NCBI RefSeq assembly: GCF_040869045.1
Contig: NC_090322.1
Coordinates: 269,850,662 to 269,914,661, forward strand
DNA length: 64,000 bases
From: Eurosta solidaginis
Lineage: Eukaryota > Arthropoda > Insecta > Diptera > Tephritidae
Direction of reading: 5' to 3'
Position numbers and translations under genes: made by a program. The notes under the pieces were generated by a model, which worked only from the letters and a program-made list of their open reading frames with translations, was not told the DNA's origin and did not search any database. Shown here piece by piece: positions 9,481 to 18,784 of this stretch; the first letter of the stretch is position 1; every line of letters begins with the position of its first letter.

Positions 9481-11799
9481 ATGGCAAAGTTCAGTGAATT
9501 GAAGATCCAGCAATTGAAGAAGGAGTTGGAGAGCCGTGGATTGAATACAACCGGCAATAAGATCGAACTTCAAGCACGGCTACGAGAGGTAATGGAGTTG
9601 GAAGGAATTGATGTGGACGAGTATGTCTTTTATCCCGATGTGGAAGAGCCAGCGACTAAATTGGAAGAGAAGATAGAGACTCCGAATGTAGACACTAACG
9701 CGATACTAGCAGTGCTGAAGCAAATGTCGTCACAAATATCAACCGATATGTCAACACAGCTCGAATCGCAAGAGACACGTATAACATCGAAGATGGAAGC
9801 ACAGGAGGCACGTATTTCAGAAATGTCATCGCAAATGTCATCTCAACTGGAAGAGCAGAAGACATATATGGCATCCCAGCTGAAAGCACATGAGACACGT
9901 ATTTCAGAAATGTCGACACAGATTACATCAAAGATGGAAACACAACTGAAAGAGCAAGAGGCGCGTATATCATCAAAACTCGAAGCGCGTATAGACGAGA
10001 AAATAACGCAGTTTGAAGAAAAATTTGAGGCAGAGGTGGATGCTTTGAGAGGTCGTATACAGGAATTGCAACTTAATCGTCCAGCAATTTCAGCGAGTAA
10101 TCCAAAGGTAAAAACACCATCCTTTGACGGTTCTGTTCCTTTCCAGGTCTTTAAGCTACAGTTTGAGAAGACCGCAGCAGTGAACAACTGGAATGTGGAA
10201 GATAAAGTTGCCGCACTCTTCGTAGCATTGAAAGGACCAGCTGCCGAAATCTTACAGACTATTCCAGAGTACGAACGGAACAGTTATGACGCATTGATGG
10301 CTGCTGTAGAACGGCGATACAGAAGCGAACACAGGAAACAGATATACCAAATGGAGTTGCTGAACCGCTTCCAGAAGCCTGGTGAAACATTGCAAGAGTT
10401 TGCGTCGGATATTGAAAGGCTAGCACATTTAGCGAATGTGGACGCATCCGTGGAGTACACTGAAAGGGTAAAGATTCAGAGCTTTATAAATGGCATACGG
10501 GACGTCGAAACAAAGCGTGCTACATACGCAAACCCAAAGCCAACATTCGCAGAAACGGTGTCACAAGCTCTGATTCAGGAAACAGCGTCGCTTCTGTGTA
10601 TGCCAGTTTTCAAAGCACGCCGTGTGGAGGTAGAAAGACCAGATTGGGTAGACACAATTTTGGAAGCACTGAAGGGATCTCAACAGAAGAATGCCGGAGT
10701 TATTAAATGTTTCAAGTGCGGCAACCCAGGTCACATTGCACGTCATTGCGATCTTGGTCCTAATAGTTCCAACAATGTGGGTGGCCGTAAACGCGAAGCT
10801 GGCGGAAATGAGCAAGAGCGTGTCGGATGTAAAGAACGAAAACTTGTCCCGCCTATTGAATGTCCTGTGATATCTGTGTCGCAAATTGGTAGAAAATCGA
10901 GCAGTCTTACCGTCAGAGGGAATGTGGATGGCAACGAACGAATACTGACTGTAGATACGGGCGCATCTCATTCCTTGATCCGATCTGACTTAGTCAACAG
11001 GAGAGTAAAACCGTTACCTGGAGCAAAGTTGCGTACGGTCACTGGCGAGTATAACCAAGTTCAGGGAGAAGTGATATGTGAAGTATTGATTGGGAAGGTC
11101 ATGGTTCTACACAAATTTGTTGTGGCGGAGATTGTTGATGAAGTTATATTGGGAGTGGATTTCTTGGTTGACCATGACATCAAGATCGATATGCAGAGAA
11201 GGGTGATGCGTTATGAGAACCAAGATGTGCCACTTAACTTTAGTTTGGGAAAAGGGTTCAGCAGTAATCGGGTACTGGTGGAGAAGACTCGACGAAGGCC
11301 ACGAAATTCAAAGGTAAAGGTTGATGGAACAAATGGGCCAAACAAATCAAAACCGAAGGTACCTGTGAGAGAAACACTGGCATTGAAAAGCCCTAACGGA
11401 CGTACTAAAACGAAGAAAGAATGCAAGGGTGGTTTCAAGCCAAGGCACACTACTGTTGTGAAGCGTCGGAACGATACTGATTATGCAAAGCAAATCCGTC
11501 CAGCGCAAGCTCTGCGAAGTAGTTCTTCATTGGCCGAGCAACAGAGTGCGAGGGAACGATCGAGGATAATGAGTAGTAAGATGAAACACAGGTACGGCAA
11601 GGAAAATAATTCGCAAGGTTTCCGGGAGGGAAATTTGGTACTGTTATGCAACCCTCACCGGCGGAAAGGTGTTCCATCCAAATTTCGGTGCAGTTGGGAA
11701 GGCCCGTACAAGGTTGTGAAGAAGATAAGTGATATCATCTACCGCTACAAGCAATTGGGAAATCACGAAATAGAAGAGTGGTACATTTGGCGATGCTAG
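9481..11799 (+). CDS. Gag-protease polyprotein with SAP domain and integrase C-terminal tail
   Basis: 772-residue polyprotein that would form the element's particle. Domains visible: SAP-like DNA-binding domain at about 3-37 (LKIQQLKKELESRGLNTTG); an acidic link; a long coiled coil at about 75-200 built from repeated QEARISEMSSQ/HETRISEMSTQ blocks; a gag capsid domain at about 205-375; a CCHC zinc knuckle at 410-423 (CFKCGNPGHIARHC); an aspartic protease with DTGAS at 492-496 and ILGVDF at about 556; a basic linker; then at about 705-755 the integrase C-terminal domain (NPHRRKGVPSKF, WEGPYKVVK). Nothing between protease and this tail encodes reverse transcriptase, RNase H or a DDE core. The ATG lies 51 bases after the LTR and is the only good start. 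Relative to the older copy, one base is missing near 11744, so the last ~17 residues are out of the ancestral frame and the protein ends early. Confidence 0.9.
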   Translation: MAKFSELKIQQLKKELESRGLNTTGNKIELQARLREVMELEGIDVDEYVFYPDVEEPATKLEEKIETPNVDTNAILAVLKQMSSQISTDMSTQLESQETRITSKMEAQEARISEMSSQMSSQLEEQKTYMASQLKAHETRISEMSTQITSKMETQLKEQEARISSKLEARIDEKITQFEEKFEAEVDALRGRIQELQLNRPAISASNPKVKTPSFDGSVPFQVFKLQFEKTAAVNNWNVEDKVAALFVALKGPAAEILQTIPEYERNSYDALMAAVERRYRSEHRKQIYQMELLNRFQKPGETLQEFASDIERLAHLANVDASVEYTERVKIQSFINGIRDVETKRATYANPKPTFAETVSQALIQETASLLCMPVFKARRVEVERPDWVDTILEALKGSQQKNAGVIKCFKCGNPGHIARHCDLGPNSSNNVGGRKREAGGNEQERVGCKERKLVPPIECPVISVSQIGRKSSSLTVRGNVDGNERILTVDTGASHSLIRSDLVNRRVKPLPGAKLRTVTGEYNQVQGEVICEVLIGKVMVLHKFVVAEIVDEVILGVDFLVDHDIKIDMQRRVMRYENQDVPLNFSLGKGFSSNRVLVEKTRRRPRNSKVKVDGTNGPNKSKPKVPVRETLALKSPNGRTKTKKECKGGFKPRHTTVVKRRNDTDYAKQIRPAQALRSSSSLAEQQSARERSRIMSSKMKHRYGKENNSQGFREGNLVLLCNPHRRKGVPSKFRCSWEGPYKVVKKISDIIYRYKQLGNHEIEEWYIWRC

Positions 11800-11821
11800 C
11801 AGCGTTTAGATTGAGAGATTT

Positions 11822-11842
11822 GTCTGATCGGGACGATCAGAC
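11822..11842. repeat. Conserved 9-bp-stem hairpin before the polypurine tract
   Basis: GTCTGATCG, loop gga, CGATCAGAC: a perfect stem between the stop codon and the polypurine tract. The older copy has the same stem with a changed loop (30818-30838), so the structure survived divergence. Confidence 0.75.
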
Positions 11843-11857
11843 TTAGGTGGAGGGCAG
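11843..11857 (+). promoter_or_regulatory. Polypurine tract before 3' LTR
   Basis: Purine-rich aggtggagggcag runs up to the 3' LTR TG, where plus-strand DNA priming is expected. Confidence 0.7.
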
Positions 11858-12444
11858 TGTAACGAATGTTAGCAGCACTGAGCGATGCTATCGTCTCTAA
11901 GCCGATGCTAACCAGCGACGTGAATGCACATCAATAATTCAGTCATTATGTATCTACATAAACGAATAAATAATTGCGTCTACACATATGTACGTATACG
12001 AACATCGGAGCGGCAATTCACAAATACATGCATATATCTTATCTGAGTTGTCACAAGAGAGAGCAATAATTTGTGCACGTAGTTGTGGCTGGAGATTTTG
12101 TAGCCGAACTAACTAGTAACTTCTGGAAATCGAAGAGCCTAGAAGTATGCAGCGTAAACTATAAAAGCGGGGCAGGCGAGTAGGAAGCAATTCAGTTTGA
12201 GTTGAGCAATCAATCAGTTATTGATTAAGCACGCGATCTAGCAGCCAATAGTAGAGTTCAATTTGAGTTATCAATCAGTTTGGTTATTAAGCCAGCGAGT
12301 AGCAAAGTATAAGTGTCATTGTGAAGTACTTTAATAAAGGCCATTTTTCCATTATTCAATATTGGAGTTATTTATTCAACAGTTTAGTGATTCGAACTTA
12401 GCAGAGGATTGCAAATAAGAGGATTTGCAAGTAAATTCGTTACA
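11858..12444 (+). repeat. 3' LTR of gag-protease retrotransposon copy 1
   Basis: 587 bp, same length and apparently same sequence as 8843-9429; followed by the ATAT target duplication at 12445-12448. Confidence 0.95.
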
Positions 12445-14629
12445 ATATATTCGCTCATTGGTTGAAATAAGGCAACTACAGACGGCACTATACCATTGCC
12501 TTCTTTTCCTTCCCTTCCTGTCACCTCCTTATCTTTCTTTCACTTTCTTTCCTTTCATTTGCTTCCCTTTCCTTCCCATTGCTTTCCTTTACTTTTTTTC
12601 CTTTCCATTCATTTACCTTCCCCACAAAATTCTGGTCAACGAACTGAATGTGTGCTGACTTTGGCCTTTGACTGCAGGGAGGCTATGAATTCATTTTTGT
12701 TCATTTTTCTATACTCAAACGCGATATTTACCACCCAAAATTGTTTATCTCCATTTCGATGAACCTTTGTAAAATTATTGTAATATTGGGCCTCAGCTTA
12801 TATGCCCAAAGGAAAGCCTTAATAACAACGGGTTGCCGAGATAACATTTATACCTTTCAGGAAAATAAAAAAAGTATATTAAGTTTGGCGCAATTATCGA
12901 AAATTGTTAGCTCCTTAAGTTGTAGTGATGGACCCACCAATAAGTACACCGACTAGGCCTACAGCTTGAGGTATGTCTCACAAAGATTGTATTTACACGG
13001 TCATACAGTGTTATTGTGCTTCATTCGAGAAAGTTATGAGGTCTTTGGCACAGTTGAAAACAGTTCCGTCCTTACTTGCATTGATTTAAATAGTTCTAGA
13101 ATTTTGAACACATATTAAATTTTAATATGCTGTAATAAGCGAATCTGCAAAATTTCCCAGACAATACTTTTATTATCATAAATAGTGCATGCGTAGCACT
13201 CAACCACATTAAGTTAGATCGATATTTTCTGTTTCTTATGGGAACAAATTCTCTTTAAGTGAAACGGACAGCGTTTTAATAACAAGTATTTCCGAAAGTT
13301 GGTTTTCTAAAAGGCTGTTACCGAACGATTTTGTTTATTCTCAAAATTACCCCTGATCATTTCATTAAGAAAAAGCAGAGGGGTGACATTAGGTTAACGG
13401 ACATAACGTCAATTGATTTAATGACCACTTCGAATGGCCACAAACTCAATCTAAGTTATGACCATAGGAAATGATCACAACATCAAATTTCAAATGGTTA
13501 CAATGTCAACGATATTGACCACTGAAAATATAATTTTTTTTATTTCAAATTTTCGGATATGGCGATTGTTTTCCTATATTTTGGTTCCATTCTAATGAAA
13601 AATCGATTAAAAAATGCCCCAACGAGGTTCTCTGTGAGGTATGAAGGACTTATTCAACTAAAGGTTTTGAGAAAATTTAGAATAAAAAAACCGGGTATTT
13701 CTTTGTTTTTAGGGGAATATCGGATTTAAAGGTGGACAGGCGGAGATTTCTTTGAAATAAGACAATATTCAACTAAACGTGTTACCACCAATCCTGGATA
13801 CGTTTTTTTGCTTTTGTGTTGTTCATAAATTGCTGTATAAGTCTATGGTCTTTTCCAGAATTGGTCATAAGGTCAAACGGAAATTTTCCAAATAGCCAGA
13901 ATTTCAAATTAAGAAAAGTTATAATGGCCATTTGAAGTGACCTTTTGGCCGTTGACTTTATGCAATCCACAAAAAATGCATTGTAATTCTTAAATTGAGA
14001 AAATAAAAAAAAAATCGACAGAAAATCGGTTGACTGGACCAAAAAATCGGTTCGGCCTGTAGAATAACGTTCTATAAGTCTACCGATTTTCTTGTTTTTT
14101 TGTTCATTTAATTACGTTTTCAAATATCCATTTTCTTGAAATTTAACGTTATTCATTTTGTTATTCGTAGAGTTTTAAAAATTTTTGCAAAGTAACGTCT
14201 TCCATTGAATGAGTGATCCATCATAATGAACATATGAAATCGATGTATGAACGAGCATATGGCAATCTTTAGTGTGTACAATTTATTTCAGCTGAGTTTT
14301 ACGTACTAGAGTCGAACCATGAATATTGACTTCCTCGTTAATTTTAATATGCATACGGATGGGAATTAACCTTGAAATATCACCTGTGTTTAAGAGCTTA
14401 AGTTTTCCACTGTCAGATTATGGATGAAAATGCGCTTTGATGAGAGATGATTTTCCGTAAAATTAGGGTTAGCTACTGAATTAAAAAAGAATTTGAAATT
14501 CGTTAATAATACTGAAAAAGTGTTTGAAACAAAAATTTCATCCAATTAAAAGAGATATAAGGGAGACCATCTTCATCTGAGCTAAATGGATAATGCAACA
14601 CATGAATTTTTGTAGTTGCCCGATACTAT
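12445..14629. other. Non-coding stretch with a pyrimidine-rich block
   Basis: Positions 12490-12625 are a C/T-rich strand (ttccttcccttcctgtc-like). From 13380 to 14070 there are loosely repeated phrases (aatggccaca, ttttggccgttgac) of an unidentified decayed repeat. Open frames here are short and unlike any family I recognise. Confidence 0.45.
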
Positions 14630-14976
14630 CTGGAGCCAAAGTTTGAATGCTTGGATGTCCAGACCTTTGTCTTTGTGAACCAATCACGTTAAATCGGCCA
14701 AAAGAATTTTAAGGAAATTTTTCACGCTGATCACCAAAAAGCTAGGCAATTTTTTATTTATTTATTTTTTTGATGAGGTGGTTTTGTGCCCCTGGAAACA
14801 GTTACCTTCGAGTTACTTTTTAATAATTTTGTGAATCAATCACGCCAAACGGCTGAACATATTTGATAGAAAAGAGATAATCAACTAGCTATATTATTAT
14901 GAAAAAGTGGGGGTGGGTCCTACACCCCTTGGGTACAGTAACTTTTAAAATAAAAAAATGTCCCGCGGGTAAAGGC
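14630..14976 (-). repeat. Short reversed relative of the composite element, without minisatellite
   Basis: Read on the minus strand it begins near 14976 with gcctttacccgcgg, as the composite copies do. It runs through a short body and ends near 14634 with cgtgattggttcacaaag, then aaggtctggacatccaa: the trailer's last module. Leader, array and most of the trailer are missing, so this is a minimal two-ended form of about 350 bp. Confidence 0.6.
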
Positions 14977-16222
14977 AAGCAAATGAATAGAGAACACAAA
15001 AATACTGCCTCTATATATACACATATGTATGTATATTCATGTATGCATATACATATGTGTATATGCATATGTACAATATGTTGGTACGAAGAAGTAGAAA
15101 CAATGAAGCAGCTTGGAAAAGATCGCTGAAGTTCGACTTGACTAATGAATGAATGACATCATACTTTGATTGCCACCAAAAACGTAGATGCACTGCCGGT
15201 CAACTGAATAGGCTATACATTTATAATTTTATTACTATGAACTATTTTTTTTAAGATATTTTATAGTTTTCATTTAAAATATAGCGCAATAGATAACAGA
15301 AACCATACAAATCAAATTCCGAAATTTATAAAATTTGTAAAAGTTGTTGTCAAAATTTAAAATATTTCGCAGAATCTTAGATTATTAGCTCTACTTTTAT
15401 GTTTGTATGTATGTAACTCTCAAGTTTTATACCAAACTAGCCTACCCGGCAGGCGTGTTCCTGCCCTATATTTGAAAAGTTGACTATCCTTACCTCTATC
15501 ACTCTCTATGCCATCGAATACACTACCACTTTACTACTTTTTCTTCCGTTACTGCTTCTTATTCCTGTCCTTTCCTAATTACCTTTTATCTCGACTCCCT
15601 TCTCATTCTAATTCTCCCTCTCACTCCCAAGCCAATTCCCACTTCCACTGCCACTCTCATTCTCACTCCCGCTTTAATTCCCACTATCTCTCTCTCTCAT
15701 TCCCATTCCCACTCTTGCACTCTCTATCTCCCCCATCATTTACACCCACACTCCTATAGGGGGTATACCCCACTTCCACGGCCTCTTCTACCTAAACTAT
15801 CTCATATATGGAATCTGTGTACCAAATATTGGATACCTCCTTCAAATAATTACGGAGATATAGCGAATTTACACTTTTCTTCCGCTCTCACTCCTACTCC
15901 TACTTCCACGGCATCCACCTCTCCCACCTTAAGTACTTCATATAAAGAATCTAATACACATACCCTTATATGTGGGCATGGCATCGCCTACTTTTCCAAA
16001 ATTGTTTATAGATTAATACATAATTATCAATGGCTTGAGGCAAATAGACTCGGAGTTTCGACAAAATGAAATGTATTTTGGCTGTGGGCGTGACACCGCC
16101 CACTTTTCCAAAATTGTATATAGCCAGAAAATACCGCGTGAAACTACCCTGAAAATTTTGTGAATATCGGTTGCGTAATTTGGACGCTTATAAAACACAC
16201 ACACGTCTATTTTTATATATGT
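14977..16222. other. Non-coding: TA/CA microsatellite, pyrimidine tract, degenerate cgcccac repeat
   Basis: 15010-15080 is an alternating tatatacacatatgtatgt-type microsatellite. 15437-15456 (actagcctacccggcagg) weakly resembles the composite start. 15480-15760 is a C/T-rich tract of tcccactcccat-like words. From 15950 to 16200 there are degraded 'ggcatggcatcgcc' and 'gacaccgcccac' modules of the second repeat family. No gene seen. Confidence 0.45.
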
Positions 16223-16224
16223 TA

Positions 16225-16738
16225 TACTGTTTTCACACAGACGGCTTATTGAATAATAAAAGCAGTTTTCTACATTAAGACGCTTATTGAGCTCAATCTT
16301 CCCTACAAAATTCGAATCTATTATTATTTCATTAGTAGCTAATCGAATGCCTAATGAAGTTAAAAGCACAATGCAACGCTGTTGGCAGCGTTGCGCTTCC
16401 GTTTCCGCTTCTTAGTTTTCAAAGCAAATGTCATTGTCTGCATGGCGGAACGATACAAGGTGGCCGCATCGAACAGCTGATTATAACCTTTTTTATTTGA
16501 TTTGAAACATCAACTACCGGCGCAGTACGATTTTGACATTTGTCCATCGAATTTACAAGTACATGGATTTTTTTTTGTTTGTAGGTATGTCACCATGCTC
16601 CCCCCTTGTATCGTTCCGCCATGATTGTCTGTCTCATCCTTCATACTAAACGAGCAGTTACTTCTGTGTGAAAGCAAAAAATTTACGATTTCATTAGCAG
16701 GTGAAATGAGATCATTAAGTTTCTGTGTGAAAACAGTA
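16225..16738. mobile_element. MITE with TIR TACTGTTTTCACACAGA and TA duplication
   Basis: The ends TACTGTTTTCACACAGA and its complement (near perfect, about 17 bp) are flanked by TA on both sides, as for Tc1/mariner-type insertion. About 514 bp in total, of which 16441-16623 plus one TSD copy is a later insertion. Non-coding. A fragment with a related end (ttctcacacagaaacttaa) lies near 40715. Confidence 0.75.
16441..16623. mobile_element. 183-bp MITE nested in the preceding MITE, 8-bp TSD
   Basis: Perfect ~20-bp TIRs (catggcggaacgataca-), flanked by a perfect 8-bp duplication attgtctg at 16433-16440 and 16624-16631. The TSD length fits hAT- or P-like mobilisation. No coding capacity. Confidence 0.9.
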
Positions 16739-17360
16739 TAAGATAATTAAAACAAAAATGCTGCGTATACAGTTGAGGTCAAAATCTTAGTAGTGCGTAT
16801 GACTCATTTCATTTAAGTGGCTGAGTTTTTTTATCACAACAGTTTTTTTTTTTCAGAACATATGTAAATTTGTATAAAATTTGAGTAGTTAATGAAAAAG
16901 TGCGACTCTCTTAGAGAAAAGTTTGAAAATAACAGTGAGGATAGTTTGTTTAATTGATATTCTATATCCAATGCCCAAAATTTTATTGCTCCTTATTCAG
17001 TAATGTCGAGAAAGAAGAATTCTACGCCTGCATTGTTGAATTAAACGCATATACAAATGACGCAACATTTTATGGTCGGACGGGTCGAGGATTTTCATGT
17101 AAGGTGGAAATGTGGCCGTTTCGCCTCATAGGAGGGCGGCGGGATATCGGTGACCAAGAACTGCCAATACCCTAATCCAGGGTGTTATGCGGACCGTGCC
17201 TATTGGACGATTTGCAGCCAGAGGATAAATTCGGGCCACCTCGGGAAGTATTTATGGCTTTACCACAGTAAGGGGCGCTGCTGTGGCGGACGGTTCTTTC
17301 CCCGTATATAATACTGGACCGCTGAGCCCACCTTGTCGGGCAGATGGTCGTACGACCAAG

Positions 17361-18776
17361 ATGAACGACTCATTACCTGATTGTAATAAGGACGATGTAA
17401 AGAGGAGGACTGAGTCGCAATCCAAGGACGACAAATACGAATTAAGCGATGCGTCGAACTCGGGGAGCGAGAGTAGTGCTGATTCAATGAACTCCTTGTT
17501 GAAAAAGCACACAAATGAAAACGGAGTAGAAGAGTGGAGAAGGGTACGGAGCAGAGGAAGTAAAAGAGCTCTCTCGCAGTACCGTGCAGCACTAAGAATT
17601 GTAGAACGCTTGGGAGCAGTGGTTGACCCAACAGAAGTGGAGATCGAGCACTTGGAATGGGCCCAGGAGGCGGTAGAAGTAGGTCGAGGGCAGTTCAAAA
17701 GGTTTGCTGCGAGAAACCCTCAGTTCTGCAACCGGTACGAGGAGAAAGAAGCATCGAATGGCAGAATGAAGAGGCAACGTTCATCGGAAGGCGACAAGCC
17801 TGCATTCAAGAGGCAGAAAGGACCCAGTCCTAGAGCCGCGAGGCAGGGCAGTCGCATAGGCAAGACAAGTAGGCCCAAAGCTGTAAGACAGATGGGCCCC
17901 AATAGTGAGGTAGCAACTACTTCGAAAGCTGTGAGTCAGAGGGAAGTTCCAACTACGGAAGTAGGAGATAAACCAAAGGGAGATAACGCTAGGACTCCGG
18001 CTTTCTCGGAGGTGCCAAAGGGAGAAAACACTAAGACTCCGGCTTTTCCCGAGAAGATGAGTGATGTGGCAAAGCAGTCACTGACTGTGGCGCTGGTTGA
18101 TCGTAGCAGTCCATTCGGACAAATGACTACTGAAAGGTGGAGATCTGTGGAAAGGGAGCTTATTAGCTTAATGCTTTAGATGATGCGGGAACAACCAAGT
18201 AAGCCCCTTCCAACCTTTGATTCGGGGGAATGTTATAATGGTGTGAAGATGATAGCGTGCGACAACATCGTAAGCTTGCGGTGGCTGGAGGAAGTGGTTC
18301 CAAACCTCCAAAGGCAAGGCACGAACGCGCGGTTTGAGGTGGTGGATAAAGCGCAAATCCCCACGGTACTAAAAGTTAAGGTATGGATACCATGCGTAAT
18401 GAAGTCGGAGGATCCACTGCGACTTCTGCAGAATCAGAATCCGAACATACCGAAACAGGATTGGAAGGTACTTACTGTATCTCGGCCTACCGAGGATGGT
18501 CAGTTCTACATCTTCCAAATAAACAAGCAGGCGGAGGATATTTTATACACACAGCTTGGCAAAATGTCTTTTGGCACCGGCAAAATTTACATGCCACTCA
18601 GGAAAAGAAGTCCCGAGGATAAAAACCCTAACACGCTAGAGGCGGGCGAAGTCGAAAAGGACCTCAAAAGCCTTAGGGAAAAAAGACAGGTGGAGGCCCC
18701 CAACGTCACCACGAAGGTGTTAGAAGAGGACTCGCACAGAGGAACACCAGTCATTTCCCATCGGGAGACGGTTTAG
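17361..18776 (+). pseudogene. LINE ORF1 (nucleic-acid-binding, DUF4780-like), one internal stop
   Basis: ORF1 product presumed to bind element RNA. The first in-frame ATG is 17361; upstream in-frame codons to 17283 are open but lack ATG. The first ~150 residues are charged and low-complexity (SRGSKRALSQYRAALRIVERL, then a basic tract). An in-frame TAG at 18177-18179 breaks it. The same frame continues with a DUF4780-like domain: PLPTFDSGE, ARFEVVDKAQIPTV, KVWIP, QDWKVLTVSRP, GKMSFGTGKIYMPL. No CCHC knuckles are visible. The domain assignment is by recollection of its typical spacing. Confidence 0.75.
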
Positions 18777-18784
18777 AAGAGCCA

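Larger units (their letters stand above)
8843..12444 (+). mobile_element. Ty3/gypsy-type LTR retrotransposon, non-autonomous gag-protease form, copy 1
   Basis: 3602-bp element with two 587-bp LTRs I could not tell apart by eye, flanked by ATAT (up to ATATAT) on both sides: the 4-bp AT-rich target duplication usual for insect gypsy elements. Order: LTR, primer-binding site, one 772-codon ORF, hairpin, polypurine tract, LTR. The ORF has gag and protease domains and then the last part of integrase; reverse transcriptase, RNase H and the integrase core are absent. It therefore needs these from a related autonomous element. Identical LTRs imply a recent insertion. An older relative with the same architecture is at 30389-33591. 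Confidence 0.92.

Noticed and set aside
9481..11799. A domesticated host Gag gene (Arc-like)
   Set aside because: Apparently identical LTRs, target duplication, primer-binding site and polypurine tract show a recent mobile insertion, not an exapted gene.
13782..14042. 86-codon minus-strand open frame
   Set aside because: AT-rich, no recognisable domain, within a decayed repeat.
17283..17361. ORF1 start at 17283
   Set aside because: That codon is GTG; the first in-frame ATG is 17361, a more credible start in an insect element.
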